In this document: one piece after another, positions 19,282 through 27,808 of the stretch
Layout of the letters: the number at the start of each line of letters is the position of its first letter
Numbering within the stretch: position 1 is the first letter of the stretch
Assembly: GCF_002947535.1 (NCBI RefSeq)
Contig: NZ_PUAP01000017.1
Location: forward strand, 62,001 to 126,000
DNA length: 64,000 bases
DNA from: Enterococcus mundtii
GTDB lineage: Bacteria; Bacillota; Bacilli; Lactobacillales; Enterococcaceae
Direction: 5' to 3'
Position numbers and translations under genes: made by a program
The notes under the pieces: model-generated
What the model saw: the letters and a program-made list of their open reading frames with translations, nothing else
Database searches by the model: none
Told to the model about the DNA's origin: nothing

Positions 19282-20079
19282 TCAATGAATCATCCTCCTA
19301 ATTTTATTGGACGAAAGTTCCAGTGCGATCACGATGATGACGATCGTCAAGATGACCATTCCTGCCATATCGTAGCGAAATTTCTTATAATAGAGGTCAA
19401 ATAGAAAACCGATCCCCGTTCCGGTCAATATGCCGACTAATGTTGCATCACGGATGTTGTTTTCGATCATGAACAATATCCAACTGATCAGCTGACCAAA
19501 GACCATTGGCAAGACGCCTTGGAAAATAATCGCAAAGTAAGAAGCGCCAGTCGCCGTCATCGCTTCCGTGATACTTCCTGCCACTTCATCGATCGTTTCC
19601 ATAAACGAGCGCGTCAAGTAGCCGTACGTTGTAAAGGTAATGGCCAAATAGCCGGTAAATTCATTTTGTTTGAAACTCAACAGTAGGACCATCGCCCAAA
19701 CCACGATTGGGATATTTCTAAAAAAACTAGCAAAGACTCGCGCCACTGTTTTTGTTCCCTTGTTCAGACCAGTTGTCTCTGAACCAATGATTGCCGTGAG
19801 CAATGAAAATACTGTGGCAGTCATCGTTGCTGTGATCGACAACAAGACCGTCTCAAGTAATTTAGATAAGATCAATGGCAAGGATTGGATCGAATTTTCC
19901 GTTGGGATAAAATTGGTGAACAACCAGACGAAACTCTGGGGGATCGCCGCAACAGCTGCACCAAATTGAAAGCCAACAAATTGTGAAAAGGCAACGTACA
20001 CCACAACAAAGCTAAAGAGTGTCACAAATAAAAACTGCTTTTTTTTACGAAAGAGATCTTGATTCAGTGTTTTATCCAT
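19282..20079 (-). CDS. phnE: phosphonate/phosphate-type ABC transporter permease (first PhnE)
   Basis: A 265-residue permease that forms a heterodimer with the second PhnE. Hydrophobic segments lie at about 18-35, 75-98, 115-140 and 200-255. The EAA loop is near residues 165-187 (GSITEAMTATGASYFA). It lies 10 bases after phnC. Confidence 0.88.
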   Translation of the reverse strand: MDKTLNQDLFRKKKQFLFVTLFSFVVVYVAFSQFVGFQFGAAVAAIPQSFVWLFTNFIPTENSIQSLPLILSKLLETVLLSITATMTATVFSLLTAIIGSETTGLNKGTKTVARVFASFFRNIPIVVWAMVLLLSFKQNEFTGYLAITFTTYGYLTRSFMETIDEVAGSITEAMTATGASYFAIIFQGVLPMVFGQLISWILFMIENNIRDATLVGILTGTGIGFLFDLYYKKFRYDMAGMVILTIVIIVIALELSSNKIRRMIH

Positions 20080-20089
20080 CCAAGTCCCC

Positions 20090-20842
20090 CTATACTAACA
20101 ATTCATCAGACTGATAAATCTGATTGATTTGATTTGTTGTCAGTTCTTCTGGTTTTCCTGAGAAAACAACATTGCCACTGTTCACGCCGATGATCCGATC
20201 CGAATAATCGATCGCAACCTCTACTTGGTGAAGATTCACTAAACAAGCAATATCTAATTCTTTCGTCACTTGTTGTAAGTAGTCCATAACGACTTTCGAA
20301 GATTTTGGGTCTAAAGATGCGATCGGCTCATCACATAAGATCAACGCAGGACGTTGCATCAATGCTCGGGCAATCCCGACACGTTGCTTCTGTCCACCAC
20401 TCAATTCATCACAACGTGTATAAGCAAATTCTGATAATCCGACTTTTTCTAGCAAATCGAAGGCTTCCTGTTTTTCCTCTTCATTGTAGACACCGATCGA
20501 GCCTTTCACGGCAGACTTGTATCCAAGTCTACCGTGAAGGACATTCTCAACAGCTGTGAGGCGACTGACTAAATTATAATGCTGGAAGATCATACCGATT
20601 CTTCTTCTTTTTAAGCGTAAAGGCTTCTTCTTTAGACGTTGCATGTCCTCATCTTCAAAGAGAACAGCCCCTTCATTGGCAGAAATCAACTGATTGATAC
20701 AACGCAAAATCGTGGATTTTCCTGCGCCAGATGGTCCGATGATCGAAACAAATTCTCCTTTTTCTAGTTGAAAGGAAATGTCTTTTAACGCTTGTTTCCC
20801 GTTACTATAGGTTTTTGAAATCGAGTCTACTTGTAATAGCAT
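20090..20842 (-). CDS. phnC: phosphonate-type ABC transporter ATPase
   Basis: A 250-residue ABC ATPase. Walker A is GPSGAGKST (about 37-45), Q-loop FQHYN (about 87-91), signature LSGGQKQRVGIARAL (about 148-162), Walker B LILCDEP (about 168-174) and H-loop His in NLHQVEVA. It powers the PhnE pair. It follows phnD by 18 bases with GAAAGGA before the ATG. Confidence 0.92.
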   Translation of the reverse strand: MLLQVDSISKTYSNGKQALKDISFQLEKGEFVSIIGPSGAGKSTILRCINQLISANEGAVLFEDEDMQRLKKKPLRLKRRRIGMIFQHYNLVSRLTAVENVLHGRLGYKSAVKGSIGVYNEEEKQEAFDLLEKVGLSEFAYTRCDELSGGQKQRVGIARALMQRPALILCDEPIASLDPKSSKVVMDYLQQVTKELDIACLVNLHQVEVAIDYSDRIIGVNSGNVVFSGKPEELTTNQINQIYQSDELLV

Positions 20843-20860
20843 GGCTCGTCCTTTCTACTT

Positions 20861-21883
20861 CTAGCGAAGTGGGTCATAGAAACTATCAGTAACTTCAACG
20901 AATTGTTCATCCGCTTCTTTCTGATATAGTCCAACAGATTCTGAGTCTTTTGGTGAAAAGATCGCTTCATTATTTGTGACTTCTTCACTCATCATGGCTT
21001 GAGTGATTTTATCGACTGTTTCTTCATCCAGATTATCTCTGTTGACAACAAATGGTCCATTTAACACTGGGATCGAATGGATCACACGGACTTTTTCACC
21101 TCTTACTGTATCGAATGGTGCCTCTGCATCTGCTTTTACTTGATAAACGACACCAGCTTTATTTTCTTCGCCTTCCACGACATCGAAATATTGAGCCATG
21201 TTCATAAATGCTGCTGCATCCGCATCTCCCTTAAGCAAGTTGACGGCAGAGCCTTGATGGGAACCTCCGAAAAGCACTTTATTGAAGAAATCTCCATCGA
21301 TGATCAATTCATCTGAACTACCAAGTCCAAATTGGTCAACGATTGCTTGACTTGGTACTCTAAACCCAGAAGTCGATGAATTAGAGACAAAGGAAAAAGT
21401 TTTGCCTTCGATCGGTTCCAACGTATAGCCATCACCCTCTTGATACTCCGCTGTATCTTCTTCATTGACGACAATAAAACTGTAATAAACAGCATCTTCC
21501 AGAGTGCCACTTGCACCCGAATTTGTTAAAATCGCTTGAACATTTTCGTTTTTTCTATTTGCTTCAATATAGCCATCAGGCCCCATATACGCCAAATCTA
21601 CTTGTCCGTTGGCAATTGATTCGATCACGATATTATAATCAGTACTTATGACGATTTCGACATCTCTGCCTGTTGCTTCTGATACGATCGATTGGATTTC
21701 ATTTCTTGATTGTTCAAATTCACTTGCTGATTCATTGGGATAAAAAGCAATTTTGATTGGCTCAGAAGAATTTTGACTTTCGCCATCCGCTTGAGCATTA
21801 GAATTACACCCAGCTAATAAAAATAAGCCGGTCATGAAAAACATCGCACTAATAAGTTTCAATCGTCTTTTATTCCAAAACAT
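20861..21883 (-). CDS. phnD: phosphonate/phosphite-type ABC transporter substrate-binding lipoprotein
   Basis: A 340-residue lipoprotein. The signal peptide ends in the lipobox LLAGC (Cys at residue 26), then a PhnD-family type II binding fold (IKIAFYPNES near 44-53, AYMGPDGYIEA near 99-109, FVSNSSTSGFRVPSQ near 161-175). The start at 21883 is preferred because AAGGGAG lies 10 bases upstream and gives a normal signal peptide; an in-frame ATG at 21925 would add 14 residues and has a poor ribosome binding site. No C-P lyase genes are in the window, so the ligand may be phosphite or a phosphate ester. First gene of the operon, downstream of a PHO-box-like repeat. Confidence 0.88.
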   Translation of the reverse strand: MFWNKRRLKLISAMFFMTGLFLLAGCNSNAQADGESQNSSEPIKIAFYPNESASEFEQSRNEIQSIVSEATGRDVEIVISTDYNIVIESIANGQVDLAYMGPDGYIEANRKNENVQAILTNSGASGTLEDAVYYSFIVVNEEDTAEYQEGDGYTLEPIEGKTFSFVSNSSTSGFRVPSQAIVDQFGLGSSDELIIDGDFFNKVLFGGSHQGSAVNLLKGDADAAAFMNMAQYFDVVEGEENKAGVVYQVKADAEAPFDTVRGEKVRVIHSIPVLNGPFVVNRDNLDEETVDKITQAMMSEEVTNNEAIFSPKDSESVGLYQKEADEQFVEVTDSFYDPLR

Positions 21884-21980
21884 GTGTGGTAAGCTCCCTT
21901 GTTTTTTATTTGGTACATCTTTCATTTTATGGACTCAATGTAAATTTCTAATGGACTTCGCGATAGGAGTAGATGAAGAT

Positions 21981-21997
21981 TGTAAATCATTTGTAAA
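21981..21997 (-). promoter_or_regulatory. PHO-box-like direct repeat upstream of phnD
   Basis: On the minus strand TTTACA occurs twice with 5 bases between, an 11-base period as in PhoP boxes (TT-A-A-CA type). The second copy merges into a possible -10 (TACAAT). It suggests induction under phosphate limitation. Confidence 0.55.
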
Positions 21998-22121
21998 ACA
22001 AGGGTTCTTTTCTTTGATCAACCAACACCTTGGTACAGCTGCATCTTTTACTGAAATAAATGAAACCCTCAAAAAATCCTCTTAACAAACTCATCCAAAG
22101 TTTACAAAAAAGCGCAAAAAT

Positions 22122-22165
22122 AAAGGGTGACTCGACAGATTTGTTTCATCACCGAGTCACCCTTT
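22122..22165. terminator. terminator after the lipid kinase
   Basis: AAAGGGTGACTCG and CGAGTCACCCTTT form a perfect 13-bp stem. On the minus strand ATTTTTGCG follows; on the plus strand TCTATTTTC. Confidence 0.8.
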
Positions 22166-22231
22166 TCTATTTTCATTCTTTCTCTTCGCTGTTTCAAGTA
22201 GTTGGTCTAGTTGATTTTGCTTAAGTTGATT

Positions 22232-23116
22232 CTAACAATAAACGGATAAATGTGATGGTAATACTTGGATCGTTACTGGAAGTTTTGTTCCTTCATCCCC
22301 ATCAATATTTGTTGCCAGTTCTTCTTCGTCCACTAAAGAAATCACTAACTTCTCTGCGGTTTGATACGCAAGATTCTCCGTCGTCGCATCAACCCCTTTG
22401 ATCAAATCAGGTACTGCTTTTAAGGTATCAAAAAATGAGCGGTCTTTTAAATATACAAAATGAAGCTTGCCATCATTGATTTCTGCCTCTGGTAAGAGTG
22501 TTTCAAATCCACCGACCGAGTTCGTCAAACCAATCAACAGTGTGCTACTTTCGATTTCTTCCTCTACGCCATCAGCTTCCACCCGGAACGTATAGGATTG
22601 GGTATTCGTCAGTTGTTTGAAGCCAGAAATAAAATAAGCCATCTTTCCTAATTTGGTTTTCTTTTCAGGATCAACGTCATTGATTGCTTCTGGGATCGTT
22701 CCGATGGCAACGACATTCATAAAGTATTGATCATTGATTTTTCCGATATCTAACGGTTTCGTTTGTTCGATTGAGAATTGTTGGATGGCTTCCTCTGGAT
22801 CGATCGGCATATTCAACGCTCGTGCTAGATCATTCACCGTTCCTAAAGGGAAGAAGCCAAAATTTGGTCGTTCCTCTTGCTCTGCGAGACCGCTGATTGC
22901 CTCATTGACTGTTCCATCCCCGCCCATCGCAAAGACACTATCGACTTTTTCCAGCGCCCCTTCACGAGCAAAATTCGTCGCATCGCCACTTTTTTCAGTG
23001 TGCAAGACTTGGACTTCATCAAAAAGCGTACGCAATTTATTTTCTGCCATTTCTTCATATTCTTTTGCTTTTTCTCCTCCAGAACTAGGGTTAACGATCA
23101 ACAACGCTTTTTTCAT
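22232..23116 (-). CDS. YegS/BmrU-family lipid kinase (diacylglycerol kinase catalytic domain)
   Basis: A 294-residue soluble lipid kinase. The N-terminal ALLIVNPSSGG and the nucleotide-binding GGDGTVNEAISGL (about 65-77) with PLGTVNDLARAL (about 91-102) are diagnostic. It phosphorylates diacylglycerol or a similar lipid and recycles it for phospholipid and lipoteichoic acid turnover. DgkB or BmrU are the closest named relatives; substrate specificity cannot be told. Single gene, GAAAGGAAG before the ATG. Confidence 0.88.
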   Translation of the reverse strand: MKKALLIVNPSSGGEKAKEYEEMAENKLRTLFDEVQVLHTEKSGDATNFAREGALEKVDSVFAMGGDGTVNEAISGLAEQEERPNFGFFPLGTVNDLARALNMPIDPEEAIQQFSIEQTKPLDIGKINDQYFMNVVAIGTIPEAINDVDPEKKTKLGKMAYFISGFKQLTNTQSYTFRVEADGVEEEIESSTLLIGLTNSVGGFETLLPEAEINDGKLHFVYLKDRSFFDTLKAVPDLIKGVDATTENLAYQTAEKLVISLVDEEELATNIDGDEGTKLPVTIQVLPSHLSVYC

Positions 23117-23204
23117 ACGATTTCTTCCTTTCTAGTTTGTTCTTTCTCTTACAATAACATAAAACAAGAAAATTCTAAGCAATGATGCTACTGGAAAAAG
23201 CAAC

Positions 23205-23252
23205 AAAAAAGCGGTAAACTCTGAATCAACAGAATTTACCGCTTCTCTTTTT
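23205..23252. terminator. bidirectional terminator, probable end of the eut operon
   Basis: GCGGTAAACTCTG and CAGAATTTACCGC pair around a 6-base loop. The minus strand continues TTTTTTG and the plus strand TTCTCTTTTT. It lies 255 bases past eutQ. Confidence 0.75.
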
Positions 23253-23320
23253 ACACAATTGATTTGACAAAAAAACACTATAACACCAAAATATGCCACT
23301 TGCCTCACTAAACTAAAGAT

Positions 23321-23498
23321 ATTCGGAAGCACCGGTTATTCGGCTTTAGTACGTTCTTGATCTTCGTTCATGATCCCTTGCATCGATACTTGAAATAAAA
23401 AATAAACACTCACTTAAATTGATTATTGCACCTATCCATTTTTACCTGAGACCATGAAGCCCAACCAGCCATAAAACCAAATAACCGGTGCTTCTGAA
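23321..23498. repeat. EFAR-like inverted repeat, copy E
   Basis: The outer 28 bases at each end are inverted copies with about five mismatches (core GAAGCACCGGTTATT). The total length of about 178 bases is close to the usual EFAR size. The middle has no long hairpin. Confidence 0.6.
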
Positions 23499-23507
23499 AC
23501 ACTTCAT

Positions 23508-23951
23508 TTATTGAGATTGCCAGTCTGCTGGATAAGTCACGTAGATAAAGCGTGCTTCACCAGTTACTGAAAACTGGATACTCGTGCTTTTCGGGATCAA
23601 GATCAATTCGCCAGCTTTTGCAGAGACTTTCCGTCCATCGATCAATACATCTAACTGACCAGAAATCACATAATCGATTTCATCATATTCTAACGTCCAA
23701 TCGAAGGTCGTATCGGTCATTTCCATGATGCCGCACCCAAGACGTGGGCTCTCTTGTAATGAAAAGAGATCTTTCGTATACACACGGTCAGCAGGGTTAC
23801 CTGTATCAAGGCGATCTTCCTCAGAAACGGCCATTTCTGCCAATCTGATCGAAGCAACGCCACTAGGATCGACCTGTTTTGCCGGCATCAATTTTTCCAT
23901 CACTAATTGTCGTACTAAGTTTTCGATCATTTGACGATCCAATTCTGCCAT
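23508..23951 (-). CDS. eutQ: EutQ cupin-domain acetate kinase-like protein
   Basis: A 147-residue protein of the ethanolamine EutQ family. A conserved cupin barrel fills the C-terminal two thirds (DEIDYVISGQLDVLIDG near 89-105, AGELILIPKSTSIQF near 113-127). Salmonella EutQ has acetate kinase activity and associates with the microcompartment. The N-terminal helix (LDRQMIENLVRQLVMEKL) resembles an encapsulation peptide. The ATG is chosen because AGGAG lies 10 bases upstream; a GTG three codons earlier is one base from the Shine-Dalgarno. Last gene of the eut cluster. Confidence 0.88.
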   Translation of the reverse strand: MAELDRQMIENLVRQLVMEKLMPAKQVDPSGVASIRLAEMAVSEEDRLDTGNPADRVYTKDLFSLQESPRLGCGIMEMTDTTFDWTLEYDEIDYVISGQLDVLIDGRKVSAKAGELILIPKSTSIQFSVTGEARFIYVTYPADWQSQ

Positions 23952-23964
23952 TTTCGTCACGCTC

Positions 23965-25107
23965 CTATTCTACGATCGTTTGCTCTTGTTTCGTTGTTGT
24001 TTGCTCAGTTGCAGTTACTTCTTTTTCTTTTCCTAATAAACGATTCGCCATGAATACTGCAACAAAGATCGCAGTGATCCCACCAACGATTTTCCCAACC
24101 ATCATTGGGAAAATCATTTCTTTCGCCACACCCGCAGTAAAACCTAAATGGTCACCTAAAATAAATGAAGCCGATACTGCAAATGCCACGTTGATGATTT
24201 TTCCACGACGGTCCATATCTTTTAACATTTGGAACATTGGGATATTGTTTGCTAATGTAGCCACCATGCCGGCAGCTGCAATTTCATTCATACCTAAAAC
24301 TTTTCCTAATTTCATCAACGGTTTATTGAACACTCGCGTGATGACTGCTACTAAACAGAATGCGCCAGCCAATGTCAACGCAATGTCACCCACTACTTCG
24401 ATACCTTCTGTCACCGGAGCAATCCCTGGAATCAATGTGATGTCAACTAATTGTTGGATCGCACCAATGACCAAGCCAGCAATTGCGACGATCACTACGC
24501 CTTTACCAAAGACATTGAACCCTTTGATCATTCCTTGTGGCGCTAACCATAGACCTACAATGATCAAAGCGGCAACGATCACGATCGGCAATAAGTTTGG
24601 TAAGATCATACTCATTGGCATACCAGCGACTAAGCCACCTGCTAACAAACCTAATGGAATCGTAATGATCCCGCTCAGCACACCTGTTGCTAAGTATTGT
24701 TGATCTTCTTTTTCAATGATCCCTAAGGCAACAGGGATCGTGAACACTAAAGTTGGTCCCATCATTGCGCCTAATATCGCACCGGCAAACAAGCCAGCTT
24801 GTGGATCATGTGCCATTTGTTGTGCTAAGGCGAAGCCACCCATATCGTTGGCTAACAAAGTCGTCGCAAACATCGAAGGATCTGCTCCTAAGAATTCATA
24901 TACAGGTACAACGATTGGGCTAAGAACTGTTGCAAGAACAGGTGCTAATGTGATGATCCCGACCATTGACAAAGCTAATGAACCCATTGCCATCAAGCCT
25001 TCTTCAAATTGTTCCCCTAAACCTAATTTGTTCCCGATACATTTATCGATCCCGCCGATAACCATAAAAAGAACCATGATATACATAATGATTTCATTGA
25101 TACTCAT
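23965..25107 (-). CDS. eutH: ethanolamine transporter EutH
   Basis: A 380-residue integral membrane protein with about ten hydrophobic segments. The opening (IMYIMVLFMVIGGIDKCIG) and LANDMGGFALAQQMA near 104-118 are typical of EutH, which lets ethanolamine enter at low concentration or low pH. The C-terminus is a hydrophilic Thr/Glu tail. It sits between eutN and eutQ, with AAGGAG before the ATG. Confidence 0.93.
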   Translation of the reverse strand: MSINEIIMYIMVLFMVIGGIDKCIGNKLGLGEQFEEGLMAMGSLALSMVGIITLAPVLATVLSPIVVPVYEFLGADPSMFATTLLANDMGGFALAQQMAHDPQAGLFAGAILGAMMGPTLVFTIPVALGIIEKEDQQYLATGVLSGIITIPLGLLAGGLVAGMPMSMILPNLLPIVIVAALIIVGLWLAPQGMIKGFNVFGKGVVIVAIAGLVIGAIQQLVDITLIPGIAPVTEGIEVVGDIALTLAGAFCLVAVITRVFNKPLMKLGKVLGMNEIAAAGMVATLANNIPMFQMLKDMDRRGKIINVAFAVSASFILGDHLGFTAGVAKEMIFPMMVGKIVGGITAIFVAVFMANRLLGKEKEVTATEQTTTKQEQTIVE

Positions 25108-25119
25108 CGTAAATCTCCT

Positions 25120-25380
25120 TTATTCTTCAATTGAATCAATCACACCGACAATCATTGCATCAATGGGTGTATCTGGATCACCAGCTGAAATTCTGGCTGC
25201 TTGTCCTTTGCTGATCAATACCTTGTCACCAACTCCGGCGCCGGCATTGTCTGCTGCGACAATAAACCCGATTTTTGTTTCTTTCTCGTCTAGTACATCG
25301 ACCATCAGTAGTTTCCAACCATTTAGTTTTTCATCTTTTCTGGTCGACCATAGACTTCCAGTCACTTCACCTAATAGCAT
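25120..25380 (-). CDS. eutN: microcompartment shell vertex protein EutN
   Basis: An 86-residue EutN/CcmL-family pentamer that caps shell vertices. It shows the GEVTGSLWSTRKDEKLNGWK opening, AADNAGAGVGDKVLISKG (about 40-57) and PIDAMIVGVID near the end. A GGAGG ribosome binding site precedes the ATG. Confidence 0.93.
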   Translation of the reverse strand: MLLGEVTGSLWSTRKDEKLNGWKLLMVDVLDEKETKIGFIVAADNAGAGVGDKVLISKGQAARISAGDPDTPIDAMIVGVIDSIEE

Positions 25381-25393
25381 CTGTGATCCCTCC

Positions 25394-26002
25394 TCATTTG
25401 AATAAACGATTTCTTAGCGCATACTCTTCTGCTAAGGGTGTCAATCGTTCCTGATCCATTAAATCTATTCCATTCGTTTGTTGTAGTCGCTGGATCAATT
25501 GCTTCTCTGTGACATACTTTCGTTTTGGTAACTCATTTGCTAACACTTTTTTTCGGCAAGCCGTTAAAAATGAGTCATAGCTTGCATTTTCTTCTTCGAA
25601 AAAATACATCCCATAGCGTTGGCATTGCACTGTTGATTCAGCGATTTTCTTTTTCAGATGGTACTTCATTTTGTTTGGACTGTTCGCTGACTCTGTTTGC
25701 AGAACCAATACGGGCTTTCCTGCGAACAGAAAAGAAAGGATACTCGTCGTTTTTTGATCAGTCGGTAGCAACTGAGCAATCGCGGCCAATTGAGGAAAAC
25801 TGACATGTTGGACGACTAAGCCATCGCTTTTCGTTGGATCTTGCGTTTCTACCCAATCGACCATCGATCGTTCAGCGAATAACGTTTTAGGATAACTTGC
25901 TTTTTCGTCCATCCATGCTAACTGATAGTCAGCTGTGGGCAATCTGGTCATCAGCATTTCTGTGACTTGCTGAATGACTTTTTCAATCTCCGTTACCTTC
26001 AC
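25394..26002 (-). CDS. conserved ethanolamine-cluster protein of unknown function (TIGR02536-like)
   Basis: A 202-residue protein that I recognise as the conserved protein found between pduL and eutN in Firmicute eut clusters. The N-terminal helix (IEKVIQQVTEMLMTRL) looks like those that target proteins into microcompartments. A central segment (LSFLFAGKPVLVLQTES near 87-103) suggests a flavoprotein-like Rossmann strand. No catalytic motif is evident. It lies 12 bases downstream of the pduL-like gene. Confidence 0.65.
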   Translation of the reverse strand: MKVTEIEKVIQQVTEMLMTRLPTADYQLAWMDEKASYPKTLFAERSMVDWVETQDPTKSDGLVVQHVSFPQLAAIAQLLPTDQKTTSILSFLFAGKPVLVLQTESANSPNKMKYHLKKKIAESTVQCQRYGMYFFEEENASYDSFLTACRKKVLANELPKRKYVTEKQLIQRLQQTNGIDLMDQERLTPLAEEYALRNRLFK

Positions 26003-26014
26003 GAAATCCCCTCC

Positions 26015-26647
26015 CTATTTACAAATGTAACCACGATCTCCTTTGTTCAAGCCACAAGCATTTGCTTCATCGTAATCAATGTGCATATACGTCGCAAAAT
26101 CTGGACTGACACGGACAACCACATCATCAAAGATCAGCGGACGACTTGCTTCCACACGTACTTTTACCGTTTGGCCATTCACTACTTGGTTTTTGTCTGC
26201 ATCTTCTGGTATCATATGGACATGGCGCTTTGCCACGATCAACCCTTTATCTAATTGAACAGCTGACTCACCGTTCATCAAGACCACACTTGGTGTTCCT
26301 TCGATTTTGCCACTTTCTCTGACAGGCACGCGACTGCCTAAAATACGTGTATCCGTCATGGATACTTCGACTTGTGACTCCGCTCGTTCCGGGCCTAAAA
26401 TAACCACATTTTGGAATAAGCCTTTGGGACCTGCGACAGTGATCCGTTCTTTACAAACATATTGACCAGGTTGAGACAATTCTTTGACTTTGGTCAATTG
26501 GTAACCTGGACCAAATAATGCGTCGATATCTTTGCGACTCAAATGCACGTGTCTTCCTGAAGCTTCTACTTCGAAAGAATTTTGTTGTGACTGGATACGT
26601 TGTACCACTTCATTGATAATTTCATTTAAATGATCCAATCGGTTCAT
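26015..26647 (-). CDS. pduL: PduL/EutD-type phosphotransacylase
   Basis: A 210-residue microcompartment phosphotransacylase that converts acetyl-CoA and phosphate to acetyl phosphate and CoA. Two duplicated metal-binding domains show HVHLS (residues 33-37) and AKRHVHMIPEDA (about 143-154). The N-terminal helix (NEIINEVVQRIQSQ) is a probable encapsulation peptide. The Shine-Dalgarno AGGAG abuts the ATG, so a TTG three codons in (26638) with 9-base spacing may be the real start. It is the phosphotransacylase in place of Pta-type EutD. Confidence 0.88.
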   Translation of the reverse strand: MNRLDHLNEIINEVVQRIQSQQNSFEVEASGRHVHLSRKDIDALFGPGYQLTKVKELSQPGQYVCKERITVAGPKGLFQNVVILGPERAESQVEVSMTDTRILGSRVPVRESGKIEGTPSVVLMNGESAVQLDKGLIVAKRHVHMIPEDADKNQVVNGQTVKVRVEASRPLIFDDVVVRVSPDFATYMHIDYDEANACGLNKGDRGYICK

Positions 26648-26650
26648 CTC

Positions 26651-27226
26651 CTACTCATTTTTCGACAGTTGAATCACACGTTGCAATTCTTCTGCCCATA
26701 ACATAAAAATAGCTAAATCTGTCGGAAATTCTTCTAACAATTGACTGATTTTATCTATTTGATACTCGATCTCATTGATTGAATAGCGCAAGGTTCTTTT
26801 TTGCAAGGAGGAACGATACATCATCCCTGAAAGTCGTTTTGGATGAGTTGAGAGCTTTTCCCCATCAAATCGACTAAAGCTTGCTAACCAATCTTGCTGA
26901 TACTCTAAATACAACCAACCTTCGGCATAAATATCGATTTCTTCCAATAAATGAAAGAATAATAGATTTTTTAGTTTTTTTATTTCTAAACAGATCGTTC
27001 GTTGCGCGCTGGACATCAACGATTCTTGTTCAAACATAGGTTGCTTAGGTTTCTCCATTGGAGAAGAAACGAGATTTTCTCGCATAAGCGGAATATGATG
27101 CTCGCGTAAATAGCTAGAAGCTGCGGGAGTCAAAAGACAATCCTTTGGCACAACGAAAGTAATTCCTGTTTGTATTTCTTTCTTCCGAAACATGTGCCGT
27201 AACTGGTCTTCTGTAATCACACTCAT
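26651..27226 (-). CDS. eutT: EutT-like cobalamin adenosyltransferase
   Basis: A 191-residue protein. The N-terminal domain (ITEDQLRHMFRK, then FVVPKDCLLTPAASSYLREH) aligns by eye with EutT starts (FITEAWLRAN, LTPSARELLESR). The C-terminal part is an all-helical bundle rich in Leu/Glu, like corrinoid adenosyltransferases. The Cys cluster of the Salmonella enzyme is absent, as I recall for some Firmicute EutT. It would attach adenosyl to cobalamin for EutBC. The ATG at 27226 has GGAGAGCG upstream; the earlier in-frame ATG adds 13 residues of leader. Another adenosyltransferase is at 38460. Confidence 0.65.
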   Translation of the reverse strand: MSVITEDQLRHMFRKKEIQTGITFVVPKDCLLTPAASSYLREHHIPLMRENLVSSPMEKPKQPMFEQESLMSSAQRTICLEIKKLKNLLFFHLLEEIDIYAEGWLYLEYQQDWLASFSRFDGEKLSTHPKRLSGMMYRSSLQKRTLRYSINEIEYQIDKISQLLEEFPTDLAIFMLWAEELQRVIQLSKNE

Positions 27227-27311
27227 AGGACGCTCTCCTTTCTCCAATGGATTATTTCCAAGCATTGATCTCGTCTTGGAAACAAGCCTATAACAATGAT
27301 GTCCACTTTAC

Positions 27312-27443
27312 TTCCAAAACATAGATAAACGGCGTTCCAGAAGCAACTCCTTAAAAAACAAGGGCGAAAAGCCAAAAATATGAGAAAATATTTTCGGCTT
27401 TTCGCCCTTATTTCTCGGAGCTGAACCCTTCTGTCACAACCTC
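27312..27443. repeat. EFAR-like intergenic repeat, copy D, inside the eut cluster
   Basis: It contains ATAAACGGCGTTCCAGAAGC at the left, a 22-bp inner hairpin (AAGGGCGAAAAGCC with its complement, 27359-27409) and CTTCTGTCACAACCTC at the right. It separates eutM from eutT. The inner hairpin ends CTTATTTCTCGG, so it may attenuate the downstream half of the operon. Confidence 0.7.
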
Positions 27444-27473
27444 TTGTTTCATTTTAGATGTCTATGACGATGA

Positions 27474-27758
27474 TTATTCAGCAACTTTTGGTAAAATCGC
27501 ATCTACTTCAGTATGTGGGCGTGGGATCACATGTACAGATAATAATTCGCCAACACGTTCAGCAGCTGCTGCCCCTGCATCTGTCGCTGCTTTTACAGCG
27601 CCAACATCACCACGAACCATGATTGTTACTAAACCGCCACCTACTTGTTCTTTGCCGATCAATGTTACGTTTGCTGCTTTCACCATTGCATCTGCTGCTT
27701 CAACAGCACCTACTAATCCACGAGTTTCGATCATTCCTAAAGCGTTTGTACTTGACAT
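27474..27758 (-). CDS. eutM: microcompartment shell hexamer EutM
   Basis: A 94-residue BMC-H protein. Canonical features are [43 protein letters not shown] and the C-terminal [11 protein letters not shown]. It is the major facet protein of the eut microcompartment. GGAGGAAAT precedes the ATG. A gap of 50 bases separates it from eutE. Confidence 0.96.
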   Translation of the reverse strand: MSSTNALGMIETRGLVGAVEAADAMVKAANVTLIGKEQVGGGLVTIMVRGDVGAVKAATDAGAAAAERVGELLSVHVIPRPHTEVDAILPKVAE

Positions 27759-27808
27759 TATAATTTCCTCCTATTGTGTATGTGTTTTCAATTAATATAT
27801 ATTACATA

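Larger units (their letters stand above)
23117..23507. other. 391-base intergenic region with terminator and repeat copy E
   Basis: It holds the probable eut operon terminator (23205-23252) and an EFAR-like inverted repeat (23321-23498). No gene is visible. Confidence 0.6.

Noticed and set aside
23879-24703. 274-codon plus-strand ORF opposite eutH
   Set aside because: It is the antisense frame of a highly conserved membrane gene; long antisense frames are expected opposite biased codon use.
24716-25405. 229-codon plus-strand ORF opposite eutH/eutN
   Set aside because: It crosses the boundary between two real genes on the other strand and has no domain or ribosome binding site.
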